64,000 nucleotides of DNA, taken from Thermocatellispora tengchongensis (GTDB lineage Bacteria; Actinomycetota; Actinomycetes; Streptosporangiales; Streptosporangiaceae). Both the position numbers and the translations under genes were made by a program. Shown piece after piece: positions 49,811 to 59,110 of this stretch. The notes beneath the pieces were generated by a model that searched no databases, was not told the DNA's origin, and worked only from the letters and a program-made list of their open reading frames with translations. The DNA lies in contig NZ_JACHGN010000010.1 in NCBI RefSeq assembly GCF_014202315.1, positions 310,001 through 374,000 of the forward strand, read 5' to 3'. Positions within the stretch are counted from its first letter, which is position 1, and the number at the start of each line of letters is the position of its first letter.

Positions 49811-50105
49811 CTTGCCTTCACCCGACCCCCGCCGGACCCGGCGGCGATTCCGCGGACCCGCCCCGGGTGAAGCCCGAACCCCCCGGCAACCCTCGAACCT
49901 CCCGGTAATCAGGTGCTCGCACTAGGGGTATGCTGCTCGGACCTGGGAAGATTCAGCTCCAAGCATCCCTAAAACTACTGTTCGATGACGTAACGGGCGG
50001 TAGTTGCGGACTTAAGGCGGCGTGCCCCCGACGGTGTGCACACGACCACGTCTTCCAGCCACGCCCCATAGCCGCCGGGATCGGCCCACCTGAGACCCTG
50101 GAGGG

Positions 50106-50807
50106 GTGACTACCGATCTCGCCTATCCCGAGCCCCCTGCCCCCGCCTTCCTGTTCGACCTCGACGGCACCCTGATCGACAGCGTGTACCAGCACGTCAT
50201 CGCCTGGCGCTCGGCGCTGGCCGGGCTCGGCATCGACCTGTCCGTGTGGCGCATCCACCGGCGGATCGGCATGAGCGGCGGCCTGTTCGTCACCGCGCTG
50301 CTGCGCGAGACCGGGCTCAAGCTGGACCAGGATCAGATCGACGACCTGCAGCGCGCGCACGCGGCGGCGTACCTGGAGCAGATCGACTCCGTCCGGCCAC
50401 TGCCGGGCGCCGTGGAGCTGCTGGCCGAGCTGACCGCGCGCGGCGTCCCGTGGGCCATCGCGACCAGCGGGTACGCCGCGACCGCGCGCTCCGCGCTCGG
50501 CATGCTCGGCCTGCCCGAGGACACCCTCATGGTCACCCGCGACCGGGTGCGCCGGGCCAAGCCCGACCCCGACCTGTTCCTGGCCGGGGCCTCCACGCTG
50601 GGCATCGACCCGAGGTACGCGATGGTGGTCGGCGACAGCGTGTGGGACCTGCTGGCCGCGCGCCGGGCCGGGTCGCTGGGCGTCGGGCTGCTGTCCGGAG
50701 GCTACGGCCGCGAGGAGCTGGAGCGCGCCGGCGCCTTCCGGGTCTACGCCGACCCCGCCGACATGCTCAGCCGCCTGGACGAGCTGGGCGTGCGCACGCC
50801 CCTCTGA
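50106..50807 (+). CDS. HAD superfamily phosphatase (beta-PGM/Gph-like)
   Basis: A 233-residue HAD hydrolase with the complete set: FLFDLDGTLIDS (motif I), AIATSGY (motif II), AKPDPDLFLAG (motif III) and VVGDSVWDL (motif IV). The helical cap lies at about residues 30-95. It acts on a small phosphorylated metabolite such as phosphoglycolate or a sugar phosphate. GTG start with ggagg only 2 bp away, an unusually short gap. The 295 bp upstream, shared with the divergent kinase gene, contain nothing else I recognise. Confidence 0.9.
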   Translation: MTTDLAYPEPPAPAFLFDLDGTLIDSVYQHVIAWRSALAGLGIDLSVWRIHRRIGMSGGLFVTALLRETGLKLDQDQIDDLQRAHAAAYLEQIDSVRPLPGAVELLAELTARGVPWAIATSGYAATARSALGMLGLPEDTLMVTRDRVRRAKPDPDLFLAGASTLGIDPRYAMVVGDSVWDLLAARRAGSLGVGLLSGGYGREELERAGAFRVYADPADMLSRLDELGVRTPL

Positions 50808-50941
50808 CCGCCCGCAGCACTCCGCCGCGCTCCGCCGCACTCCTTGGCCTCGCGCCGCCGCCGTACAGAGCATTGCTCTGTACGGCCGGTGTCCCGCTGG
50901 TTAGAGTAAGTGAGCACTGATTCCCCGGCGGTGGAGTGAGC

Positions 50942-52132
50942 ATGAGCACCGATCTTGTGGAATTCCGGCAGCGCGCCCGGGAATGGCTCGCGGCGAACGC
51001 CCCGGCGGGCGGCACGGGCCCCGGTTCCGTCGCCGAGGCGCGCGCCTTCATGGCCAAGCTGTACGACGCGGGCTTCAGCGGCATCTCCTGGCCGGCCGAG
51101 TGGGGCGGCCAGGGGCTCGGCCAGGCCGAGCAGCGCGTGTTCGACGAGGAGGCGGGCGCGTACACGCTGCCGACCTACTACTTCTCCATCGGCCTGGGCA
51201 TGTGCGGGCCGACCGTGGTGGACCTCGGCACCGACGAGCAGCGGCGGCGCTGGGTGCGGCGGCTGCTGCGCGGCGAGGACATCTGGTGCCAGCTCTTCTC
51301 CGAGCCCAACGCCGGCAGCGACGTGGCCGCGCTGCAGACCCGCGCCGAGCGGGCCGGCGACGGCTGGGTGGTCAACGGCCAGAAGGTGTGGACCAGCGTC
51401 GCCCAGCACGCCGACCTCGGCCTGCTCCTGGCCCGCACCGACGTGGACGCCCCCAAGCACAAGGGGCTGACCATGTTCGTGATCGACATGCACGCTCCCG
51501 GCGTGACCGTGCGCCCGCTGAAGGACATGTCGGGCCGCAGCAACTTCAACGAGATCTTCTTCGACGACGTGCACGTGCCCGACGAGAACCGCATCGGCGA
51601 GGTCAACGACGGCTGGCGGTGCGCGGTCACCACGCTGCTGCACGAGCGGCTGTCGATCTCCGGCGGCGTCGGCGGCGTCGCGGGCGGGCGCGGCAACCCC
51701 GCCTCCTTCGAGGCGCTGCGCGCCACCTGCGACACCGCCGACCCGGTGGTGCGCGACGCGCTGGTCGAGCTGTACGTACGCGAGCGGGCCCTGGAGCTGT
51801 TCAACGCCCGCCTCGGCCAGGAGACCAGGGCCGGGATCTTCCCCGGGGCGCGCGGCAGCGCGGGCAAGCTGCTGCTGGCCGAGCTGACGCAGTTCCGCGC
51901 CGATCTCGCCACCTCGCTGGCCGGGCCCGCCGCGGTCGCCTGGGACCCGGAGACGGAGGGCGCGGGCGGGCTCGCGGAGGCGCTGTCCGTCGCGCCGGGC
52001 CTGGCGCTCGGCGGCGGCACCAACGAGATCATGCGCAACATCATCGGCGACCGGGTGCTCAACCTGCCGCCCGAGCCGCGTGCCGACAAGAACGTGCCGT
52101 TCAAGGACCTGAAGGTGGGGACCCAGCAGTGA
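50942..52132 (+). CDS. acyl-CoA dehydrogenase, first subunit
   Basis: A 396-residue flavoprotein of the acyl-CoA dehydrogenase family. Landmarks: GISWPAEWGGQGL, WCQLFSEPNAGSDVAALQTR (FAD/substrate segment), VVNGQKVWTS, GRSNFNEIFFDDVHVPDENR and a C-terminal GGGTNEIMRNIIGDRVLNLP. It introduces a 2,3-double bond in an acyl-CoA. GTGA overlap with the next, more divergent acyl-CoA dehydrogenase suggests a mixed complex as known for actinobacterial FadE pairs. I chose ATG 50942 with ggtggag upstream rather than GTG 50936. Confidence 0.93.
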   Translation: MSTDLVEFRQRAREWLAANAPAGGTGPGSVAEARAFMAKLYDAGFSGISWPAEWGGQGLGQAEQRVFDEEAGAYTLPTYYFSIGLGMCGPTVVDLGTDEQRRRWVRRLLRGEDIWCQLFSEPNAGSDVAALQTRAERAGDGWVVNGQKVWTSVAQHADLGLLLARTDVDAPKHKGLTMFVIDMHAPGVTVRPLKDMSGRSNFNEIFFDDVHVPDENRIGEVNDGWRCAVTTLLHERLSISGGVGGVAGGRGNPASFEALRATCDTADPVVRDALVELYVRERALELFNARLGQETRAGIFPGARGSAGKLLLAELTQFRADLATSLAGPAAVAWDPETEGAGGLAEALSVAPGLALGGGTNEIMRNIIGDRVLNLPPEPRADKNVPFKDLKVGTQQ

Positions 52133-53178
52133 ACCTTCTCCTGACCCCCGAACAGGGCGAGCTGCGGGCCGCCTTCCGCTCCTTCCTCCGGGAGGCGGCG
52201 CCCATGGCCGAGGTGCGCCGGGCGATGGAGTCGGCCGACGGCTACGACCGCGCGGCGTACGCGCGGCTCAACGGCGAGCTGGGGCTGGCCGGCCTGATCG
52301 TGCCCGAGGAGCACGGCGGCGCGGGCGCGGGCTTCGCCGACCTCGCCGTCGCGCTGGAGGAGACCGGGGCCGCGCTGCTGCCGGGGCCGTTCCTGGCCAC
52401 CGTGTTCGCCGCCATCGCGATCAGGGAGTCGGGCGACCCGGCGGCGGCCAAGGAGCACCTGCCCGGCATCGCCGCCGGCTCCACCGTGGCCACGCTCGCC
52501 CCGCTGCCCGGCACCCCCGCCACCGTCGAGGCCGGCCCCGGCGGCGCCCTGTCGGGCGAGCTGACCGCGCTGAACGGCGCCGAGGCCGGCCTGCTGGTCG
52601 TGGCCGCCGGAGAGCGCCTGTACGCGGTCGATCCGCAGGCCGGGGGAGTCACGCGCACCCCGCTGGCCACCCTCGACCTCACCCGGCGGCAGGCCCGGGT
52701 GCGCCTGGAGGCCGCGCCCGCCCGCCCGATCGGCACCCTGGGCCGCACCCCCGACCTGGTGGCGGTCGCGCTGGCCGCCGAGCAACTGGGCGTGCTGCGC
52801 CGCTGCCTGGACACGATCGTGGCCTACAGCAAGATCCGGGTCACGTTCGGCCGGTACATCGGGTCCTACCAGGGGGTCAAGCACAAGCTGGCCGACATGC
52901 ACTGCGCGCTGGAGCAGGCCGAGTCGATCGTCCGGTACGCCGCGTGGGCGGCGGACGAGTCGCCCGCCGACCTGCCGGAGGCCGCCGCCCTGGCGCAGGC
53001 GTACGTGGGGCCCGCCTGCTTCCGGGTCGCGCGCGACCACCTGCTGCTGCACGGCGGCATCGGCTACACCTGGGAGCACGACGCCCACCTGTACTACAAG
53101 CGCGCCAAGACCGACGAGGTGCTGCTCGGCCCGCCGCGCGGGCACCGGGCCCGGCTCGCCGGCCTGCTCGGTCTGTGA
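52129..53178 (+). CDS. acyl-CoA dehydrogenase, second subunit
   Basis: A 349-residue acyl-CoA dehydrogenase, shorter than its neighbour. The N-terminal helical domain has LGLAGLIVPEEHGGAGAGFA; the middle beta domain is short (ETGAALLPGPFLATV to TLDLTRRQ), and the C-terminus has FGRYIGSYQGVKHKLADMHC and LLLHGGIGYTWEHDAHLYYK. In the actinobacterial heterotetramers one subunit lacks part of the active site; this is the likely place for it, but no residue assignment is certain. GTG start coupled to the upstream stop. Confidence 0.92.
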   Translation: MNLLLTPEQGELRAAFRSFLREAAPMAEVRRAMESADGYDRAAYARLNGELGLAGLIVPEEHGGAGAGFADLAVALEETGAALLPGPFLATVFAAIAIRESGDPAAAKEHLPGIAAGSTVATLAPLPGTPATVEAGPGGALSGELTALNGAEAGLLVVAAGERLYAVDPQAGGVTRTPLATLDLTRRQARVRLEAAPARPIGTLGRTPDLVAVALAAEQLGVLRRCLDTIVAYSKIRVTFGRYIGSYQGVKHKLADMHCALEQAESIVRYAAWAADESPADLPEAAALAQAYVGPACFRVARDHLLLHGGIGYTWEHDAHLYYKRAKTDEVLLGPPRGHRARLAGLLGL

Positions 53179-53216
53179 CCCGGCCTCGCGATCAGGCCGG
53201 TGAGAGGAGGCACGCG

Positions 53217-54728
53217 ATGCCCGGCATCGAAGGGCTGCCCGGCTTCTACGCCATCGCCGCCGCCGACCCCGCGCGGCGCGCCGTCGTGGACACCGACGGC
53301 TCGGTCACGACGTACGGAGAACTGCTCGCCCTGGTGAACCGGGTCTCCCACGGCCTGCGCGCCCGCGGCGCGGCGCGGGGCGACGTGGTGGCCGGGGTGC
53401 TGCCCAACGGCCGCGACCAGGTGGTCATGCTGCTGGCGACCGGCCAGATCGGCCTGCACTACGTGCCGGTCAACTGGCATCTCACGCCCGCCGAGATCGG
53501 CTACATCCTGGGCGACTGCGACGCCCTGTGCGTGGCGACCGTGCCGGCGTACGCCGGGGCCGTCCGGCAGGTCGCGGCGGAGGGCAAGGTGACGGACGTG
53601 GCCGCGCTGGCCGAGGGACAGCCCGAGACCGCACCCGCCGGCCGCAGCGCGGGCGCGGTGATGTGGTACACCTCGGGCACCACCGGCTTCCCCAAGGGGG
53701 TGCAGCGCGGCCTCCCCGACGCCGAGCCCGAGGCCGTCGTCCCGCTGTACACCTGGTTCCTGGGCGAGGTGTGCGACCTCGAGCCCGGCGACGGCGTGCA
53801 CCTGGTGACCTCGCCGATGTACCACTCCTCGCCCTGCGCGCACAGCATGTTCGCGCTGCACCTCGGCCACACGCTGGTCATCGCGCCCAGGTTCGAGCCG
53901 GAGACGGTGCTGGAGCTGATCGAACGGCACCGGGTGACCAACGCGATGATGGTGCCGACGATGTTCCACCGCATGCTGCAGCTCCCGCCGGAGGTCCGCG
54001 CCCGGTACGACGTGTCGTCGCTGGCCCAGGTGATCCACACCGCCGCCGCCTGCCCGGTCGCGGTCAAGCAGGGGATCATGGACTGGTGGGGGCCGGTGCT
54101 GTACGAGTACTACGGCTCCACCGAGTCGACGATCGCCTTCGCGGTCAAGCCGCACGACTGGCTCGCCCGCCCCGGCACGGTCGGCAGGCCCGCCCCCGGC
54201 TTCGAGGCCAGGATTCTCGACGACGAGGGCGAGGAGCAGCCGCCGGGCACGCCCGGCATGATCTACGTCAAGTCGGGCTCGGCCCGCTTCGAGTACCGCA
54301 AGGACCCCGGCAAGACCGCCGCCTCCATGCGCGGCGAGTGGTACGCCCCGGGCGACATCGGCTACCTCGACGAGGACGGCTTCCTGTTCCTGTGCGACCG
54401 GCGCACCGACCTGATCATCAGCGGCGGGGTGAACATCTACCCGGCCGAGATCGAGGCGGCCCTGCTGGAGCACCCGGCGGTGGCCGACGTCGCGGTCATC
54501 GGCGTGCCCGACGAGGAGTGGGGCCACACCGTGGTCGCCCTGGTCCAGCCCGCCAAGGGCGCCGAGCCCGGCCCGGAGCTCACCGCCGGCCTGCTCGCCC
54601 ACTGCGCCCCGCGCATCGCCCGGTTCAAGCACCCCAAGGTGATCGAGTACCGCCGGGAGCTCCCGCGCACCCCGACCGGCAAGCTCAGCCGGTCCAGGGT
54701 GCGCGAGGAGTACCTCGCCTCCCGCTGA
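53217..54728 (+). CDS. acyl-CoA synthetase (AMP-forming)
   Basis: A 503-residue adenylate-forming enzyme. The P-loop is MWYTSGTTGFPKGVQ (about 144-158), then YYGSTEST (about 300) and the C-terminal hinge GDIGYLDEDGFLFLCDRRTD, followed by ISGGVNIYPAEIE and the catalytic Lys near the end in TPTGKLSRSR. It activates a carboxylic acid as the CoA thioester, supplying the two dehydrogenases encoded just before it. ATG 53217 behind gagaggagg. A small 7-bp hairpin (53180-53200) sits in the intercistronic gap and may set expression level. Confidence 0.93.
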   Translation: MPGIEGLPGFYAIAAADPARRAVVDTDGSVTTYGELLALVNRVSHGLRARGAARGDVVAGVLPNGRDQVVMLLATGQIGLHYVPVNWHLTPAEIGYILGDCDALCVATVPAYAGAVRQVAAEGKVTDVAALAEGQPETAPAGRSAGAVMWYTSGTTGFPKGVQRGLPDAEPEAVVPLYTWFLGEVCDLEPGDGVHLVTSPMYHSSPCAHSMFALHLGHTLVIAPRFEPETVLELIERHRVTNAMMVPTMFHRMLQLPPEVRARYDVSSLAQVIHTAAACPVAVKQGIMDWWGPVLYEYYGSTESTIAFAVKPHDWLARPGTVGRPAPGFEARILDDEGEEQPPGTPGMIYVKSGSARFEYRKDPGKTAASMRGEWYAPGDIGYLDEDGFLFLCDRRTDLIISGGVNIYPAEIEAALLEHPAVADVAVIGVPDEEWGHTVVALVQPAKGAEPGPELTAGLLAHCAPRIARFKHPKVIEYRRELPRTPTGKLSRSRVREEYLASR

Positions 54729-54737
54729 GCGGGGCCG

Positions 54738-55844
54738 TCACACCGCGATCCACTCGGTGCCGGTGGTGACCTCGTCGAGGATGTCCGCGACGGGGTCCAC
54801 GCCCAGGCCGGGGCCCGCCGGCACCGGGAGGTGCCCGTCGCTGAGCACGAACGGGGGCGTGATGTCGGTGGCGAAGTAGCGCGAGGACGCGGAGGTGTCG
54901 CCGGGCAGGGTGAAGCCGGGCAGGGCGGCCAGGGCCACGTTCGCGGCCCGGCCGATGCCGGTCTCCAGCATGCCGCCGCACCACACCGCGATCCCGTGCG
55001 CCTGGCACAGGTCGTGCACCCGGCGCGCCTCCAGGTAGCCGCCGATCCGCCCCGGCTTGATGTTGACGATCGAGCACGCTCCGAGCGAGATCGCCGCCGC
55101 CGCGTGCCGCGCCGACTCGATCGACTCGTCCAGGCACAGCGGCGTACGGATGCGCCTGGCCAGCTCCGCGTGCTGCACCAGGTCGTCGTGGGCCAGGGGC
55201 TGCTCGATCAGCAGCAGGCCGAACGGGTCGAGCCGGGCCAGGTGCGGCGCGTCGGTCAGCGTGTAGGCCGCGTTGGCGTCGACCTGGAGCAGCACGTCGT
55301 CGCCGAACCGCTCGCGCACCGCGCGCACCGGCTCGACGTCCCAGCCGGGCTGGATCTTGAGCTTGATCCGGACGTACCCCTCGGCGAGGTAGCCCGCGAC
55401 CGCCTCCAGCAGCGCGGGCACCGAGTCCATGATCCCCACCGACACGCCGCACGGCACCCGGTCGCGCGCCGCGCCCAGGAACGCGCCGAACGACTCGCCG
55501 GTGGCGCGCAACCGGGCGTCCAGGACCGCCGTCTCCAGCGCGGCCTTGGCCATGCGGTGGCCCTTGACCGGCTCCAGCGCGCGGGCCACGCCGTACGCGT
55601 CGATCGAGGGGCGGGCGGCGAGCGCGGGGATGAGGAAGCGGCGGATCACGTCGGCGGCGCCGTCCACGTACTCCGGCGAGTACAGCGGCTCGGCCATGGC
55701 CACGCACTCGCCCCAGCCCTCGGACTCGGGCGTGACCACCCGCACCAGCAGGACGTCGCGGGACGTCTCGGTGCCGAAGGACGTCCGGAACGGCGCGACC
55801 AGCGGCATCGCGATCCGGCGCAGCTCGACCCCAGTGATCTTCAC
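54738..55844 (-). CDS. o-succinylbenzoate synthase / N-acylamino-acid racemase (enolase superfamily)
   Basis: A 368-residue enolase-superfamily enzyme of the MenC type 2 / NAAAR group. The active site is complete: K161-L-K163, metal ligands D189 (LQVDANAAY), E214 (LLIEQPLA) and D239 (LDESIES), and K263 (NIKPGRIGG). These numbers and the length equal those of the Amycolatopsis OSBS/N-acylamino-acid racemase. The alternative function is menaquinone synthesis, but there are no other men genes here. With the upstream GNAT and M20 genes it fits an N-succinylamino-acid racemase that inverts D-amino acids. GTG start behind ggagagag, overlapping the GNAT stop. Confidence 0.92.
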   Translation of the reverse strand: MKITGVELRRIAMPLVAPFRTSFGTETSRDVLLVRVVTPESEGWGECVAMAEPLYSPEYVDGAADVIRRFLIPALAARPSIDAYGVARALEPVKGHRMAKAALETAVLDARLRATGESFGAFLGAARDRVPCGVSVGIMDSVPALLEAVAGYLAEGYVRIKLKIQPGWDVEPVRAVRERFGDDVLLQVDANAAYTLTDAPHLARLDPFGLLLIEQPLAHDDLVQHAELARRIRTPLCLDESIESARHAAAAISLGACSIVNIKPGRIGGYLEARRVHDLCQAHGIAVWCGGMLETGIGRAANVALAALPGFTLPGDTSASSRYFATDITPPFVLSDGHLPVPAGPGLGVDPVADILDEVTTGTEWIAV

Positions 55845-56722
55845 GCTCTCTCCACTACGTAGTAGGTCCGCTCGTGGAAGCCGGTCACGCGGGCCCCCTC
55901 GTGCATCAGCCCGCCGAGGACCTCGCGCACCGCCTGCCGCCAGGCCAGCGCCGCCCCCGGGTCGGCGGCGCGCAGCCGCTCCACGTCGCGCGGCACCGCG
56001 ACCAGGACGACCGGCGCGTCCACCGGGCCGGGCACCGGCCGCCCGTCGTGGTCGGCCAGCCCGATCGCGGCCCCGCCGGGCACCTCGGCGACCGCCCCGC
56101 GCCCCTGGCACGCGGCGCGGGCCCGTGCGCCGCGCAGGCGCCAGACGGCCAGCACCCGGTCGGACTCGTCGCCGCCGTTGATCGCATCCCCCATGGTGCC
56201 GTAGAACCGCTGCAGGTACTCCTCCGGCAACGCCCCCAGCTTGACCAGGTTGAAGTACGCGTTGCGGCGCACGAGGGGGTCGAAGGTCCAGGTGACCCGG
56301 TCCAGGCCCCGGGCCAGCGCCCAGGCCCGCTGGTGCAGCTTGAGCGCGTAACCGATGCCGCGCCCGATCGAGGCGCCGGTGACGTGCGAGTGCAGCACCT
56401 GGCCGGGCGGGGCGGCGAGGAACCCGGCCGAGGCCCCCACCAGCCGCTCGCCCTCGTACGCGCCCGCCACGTAGTTACCGGTGTGGGCGAACGCCCGCAT
56501 CAGCTCCACCGTGATGGGCGGGTCGTGCGGCACGAAGTGCCAGATCGAGTCGAAGAACCGGTAGACCTCCTGGAGGTCGCCGAGGTCCACCAGTTCCCTG
56601 ACCCGCACCCCGCTCAGCGCCGCCGCCCGCTCGGCGTACGCGAGCGCGTCGGCGGTCACGTCGGCGGTCACATCGGCGGTGGTGTCCGGGACCGGGTTCA
56701 GGGTCGGTGGGGTGCCGGTCAT
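55841..56722 (-). CDS. GNAT N-acyltransferase (COG3375-like)
   Basis: A 293-residue GNAT-fold protein, longer than a single GNAT domain. The acetyl-CoA-type loop appears as GRGIGYALKLHQRAWALARG, followed by VTWTFDPLVRRNAYFNLVKL and YLQRFYGTMGDAINGGDESD, which is the pattern of the COG3375 proteins found beside enolase-superfamily racemases. In Geobacillus the equivalent protein succinylates D-amino acids using succinyl-CoA. The N-terminus has a short TADVTADVTAD repeat. Its 3' end overlaps the racemase start by 4 bp; 23 bp separate it from the M20 gene. Confidence 0.88.
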   Translation of the reverse strand: MTGTPPTLNPVPDTTADVTADVTADALAYAERAAALSGVRVRELVDLGDLQEVYRFFDSIWHFVPHDPPITVELMRAFAHTGNYVAGAYEGERLVGASAGFLAAPPGQVLHSHVTGASIGRGIGYALKLHQRAWALARGLDRVTWTFDPLVRRNAYFNLVKLGALPEEYLQRFYGTMGDAINGGDESDRVLAVWRLRGARARAACQGRGAVAEVPGGAAIGLADHDGRPVPGPVDAPVVLVAVPRDVERLRAADPGAALAWRQAVREVLGGLMHEGARVTGFHERTYYVVERA

Positions 56723-56745
56723 ACCGAATCTCCTGCTAATTCACA

Positions 56746-57873
56746 TTAAAAGGTGGTATGTCCGGACAGTACCGCCTGGACCAGCCCGTTGAGCAGGGCC
56801 GTCCGGCCCGGCATCTCCGCCACGATCACGTGCTCGTGGTCCGCGTGCGCGCCGCCGCCGACCGCGCCCAGGCCGTCCAGCGTCGGGCAGCCCACCCCGG
56901 CGGTGTAGTTGCCGTCGGAGGCGCCGCCGACCGCCGTGCCGGTGAGCGGCTTCAGGCCCAGCTCCGCCGCGATCGACTGGGCCAGCGCGAACAGCCCCGC
57001 CGAGGACGCGGCTTCCAGAGGGGGCCGGTTCGGGCCGCCGGTCACCTCGATCCGGGTGCCGGGGAGCCTCGGTGTGAGCGCGCGCATGCGCAGGTCGATC
57101 TCCTCCTGCGCGGCCAGGTCGGGCACCCGCACGTCCACCGCGACCCGGGCCTCGGCCGGCACCGTGTTCCGGCTGCTGCCCGCCGACGCCAGCGTCGGCA
57201 CCACGGTGGTGGCGCCGTCGCCGAAGCCGGCGATCGTGAGGATCTGGTGGGCCAGCTCGACGCCCGCGTTGACGCCGCGCTCGGGCTCCAGGCCCGCGTG
57301 CGCGGCCCGCCCGCGTACCAGCACGTCGTACGCGGACACGCCCTTGCGCGCCGTCTTCAGCGCGCCGCCCTCGGCGCTGGCCTCCAGCACGAACGCGGCG
57401 GCCAGGCCGCGCGCGGACTCCTCGATCAGCGCCCGCGAGGTCGGCGAGCCCAGCTCCTCGTCACCGGTGACCAGCACGCACACGCCGTCGAGCGACGGCA
57501 GCGCGGCCAGCGCGTGGAACGCCTGGACCAGCCCGGCCTTCATGTCGAACACCCCCGGCCCGCGCGCCACGCCGTCGGCGACCGACCAGGGGCGGGAAGC
57601 CAGCGAGCCGATCGGCCACACCGTGTCGTGGTGGCCGAGGACCAGCACCCGCGGCGTGCCGAACGTCCAGCGCAGGTGGGTGACGCCCTCGATCAGGATC
57701 GGCTCCGGCGCCGCCCCCAGCAGCCGCTCGCCCTGCGCCGCCACCACCAGGGCGCTGCGCGCCACGGCCTCGTGGTCGGAGGAGAAGGACTCGCACAGCA
57801 CCAGCTCCTCCAGGTCGGCGAGCATGCGGTCCAGCTCGAAGGCGGTGCCCGCGGCCGTCTCGGCGGCGCTCAC
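56746..57873 (-). CDS. M20 family metallopeptidase/deacylase
   Basis: A 375-residue zinc-dependent hydrolase. Metal ligands and motifs are GHHDTVWPIGS, GVFDMKAGLVQ, VTGDEELGSPTSR (catalytic Glu-Glu) and AEGGALKTARKG; the dimerisation domain starts at RAAHAGLEPERGVNAG and the last His is in HADHEHV. M20 enzymes cut N-acyl amino acids, small peptides or carbamates. In this operon the product would be N-succinyl-L-amino acid hydrolase, the final step of the racemisation route. GTG start overlapping the dipeptidase stop (GTGA). Confidence 0.9.
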   Translation of the reverse strand: MSAAETAAGTAFELDRMLADLEELVLCESFSSDHEAVARSALVVAAQGERLLGAAPEPILIEGVTHLRWTFGTPRVLVLGHHDTVWPIGSLASRPWSVADGVARGPGVFDMKAGLVQAFHALAALPSLDGVCVLVTGDEELGSPTSRALIEESARGLAAAFVLEASAEGGALKTARKGVSAYDVLVRGRAAHAGLEPERGVNAGVELAHQILTIAGFGDGATTVVPTLASAGSSRNTVPAEARVAVDVRVPDLAAQEEIDLRMRALTPRLPGTRIEVTGGPNRPPLEAASSAGLFALAQSIAAELGLKPLTGTAVGGASDGNYTAGVGCPTLDGLGAVGGGAHADHEHVIVAEMPGRTALLNGLVQAVLSGHTTF

Positions 57874-58928
57874 GCGGCCGGCCCCGGCACCCCCGCCGGG
57901 CGGCCCAGCTCGGCCCGGAACAGCCGCAGCACGTTCCCGCCGAGGATCTTGAGGATGTCCTCCTCGGGCAGCCCCCGCTTGACCAGCGCGTCGGTGACCA
58001 GCGGGAGCCCGCGCGGCCCCTCGACGCCGGGCAGCGTCGCCATGACGTCGATGCCGCTGTAGCCGAACCCCTCGCAGCAGGGCGGGGTCAGCTCGGCCAG
58101 CACCTCGCGGACGAAGTCGGGGCCCAGGCCGACGTGGTCCACCCCGGCGACCCCCGCGACGTGCTCGATGTGGTCCACCAGCCGCTCCACGGTGTGATCG
58201 ACCGGGTCCTCGGCCAGGAAGCCGGGCAGGAAGTTCACGCACACCACGCCGCCGGTCGCGGCGATGCCCCGGATCTGCTCGTCGGTGAGGTTGCGGTGGT
58301 GGTCGCGCAGCGCGCGGGCCGAGGAGTGGGTGGCCATGACCGGCCGGGTCGCCAGTTCGAGCACGTGCGCGACACCCGAGGCGCCGAGGTGCGAGACGTC
58401 GAAGACCATGCCGAGCCGCTCCATCTCGCGCACCGCCTCGACCCCGGCGGCGGTCAGCCTGCTGGCGGTGGCGTCCTCGCCGCTGCCGTCGGCCAGCGGG
58501 GTGCGGCCCCAGTGCGCGATCGAGGCCACCCGGACGCCCAGCCGGTGCATGGTGGAGAACAGCTCCACGTTCGCGTCCAGGCCGGGGGCGCTCTCCAGCG
58601 CCAGCACCAGCGCGATCCGGCCCTCGGCGAGCGTACGGTCGATCTGCGCGCCGTCGGTGCACAGGCGCACGTCGTCCGGGTTGCCCTCGGCCAGCACGTG
58701 GGCGCACTCGATCATCCGCAGCGTCTGCCGCAGCGCGCCCTCGGGCCGGTACTGGTCGTCGATGAACACCGGCAGCACCTGCACGTCCACCCCGCCGTCG
58801 CGGAGCTGGGGCAGCCACCGCTCCCGGAAGAACGCCGCCCACCGCTCCGGCGGACGGGCGCTGACGGCCATCAGCAGATCGTTGTGCGTGTCGGCCACGA
58901 CGGCGCGGCGATGGAGGTCTACGGACAA
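57870..58928 (-). CDS. membrane dipeptidase family (M19) protein
   Basis: A 352-residue zinc dipeptidase of the renal-dipeptidase type. Ligands are visible as VADTHNDLL (His15, Asp17), ALVLALESA (Glu at about 114), FDVSHLG and ATHSSARALRDHHRNLTDEQ. Family members hydrolyse dipeptides with D-residues at the C-terminal side, so it can release D-amino acids for the enzymes encoded downstream. No signal peptide is seen, hence cytoplasmic. TTG start with gagagggg at a normal distance. First gene of the four-gene operon. Confidence 0.92.
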   Translation of the reverse strand: MSVDLHRRAVVADTHNDLLMAVSARPPERWAAFFRERWLPQLRDGGVDVQVLPVFIDDQYRPEGALRQTLRMIECAHVLAEGNPDDVRLCTDGAQIDRTLAEGRIALVLALESAPGLDANVELFSTMHRLGVRVASIAHWGRTPLADGSGEDATASRLTAAGVEAVREMERLGMVFDVSHLGASGVAHVLELATRPVMATHSSARALRDHHRNLTDEQIRGIAATGGVVCVNFLPGFLAEDPVDHTVERLVDHIEHVAGVAGVDHVGLGPDFVREVLAELTPPCCEGFGYSGIDVMATLPGVEGPRGLPLVTDALVKRGLPEEDILKILGGNVLRLFRAELGRPAGVPGPAA

Positions 58929-59110
58929 GGTGAAACCCCTCTCCCTGGTGCTCTGCCCCCGACGCTACATTTTCGCGCGCCCCGCCCGGCATCTTCGCCC
59001 GCCCTCGTCTCCGCCGGGCCTCATGCGCATGCGCCGATCGCGCCGGCAGCGGCCACGCGCAGGAGAGGATTGCGGCGCGGGAGCGAACACCCCCCGATAG
59101 GGTGCGCAAC

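Noticed and set aside
54738-55844. Menaquinone menC
   Set aside because: No other men or mqn genes are near and the operon partners fit N-acylamino-acid racemisation better. The alternative is noted because the family is bifunctional.
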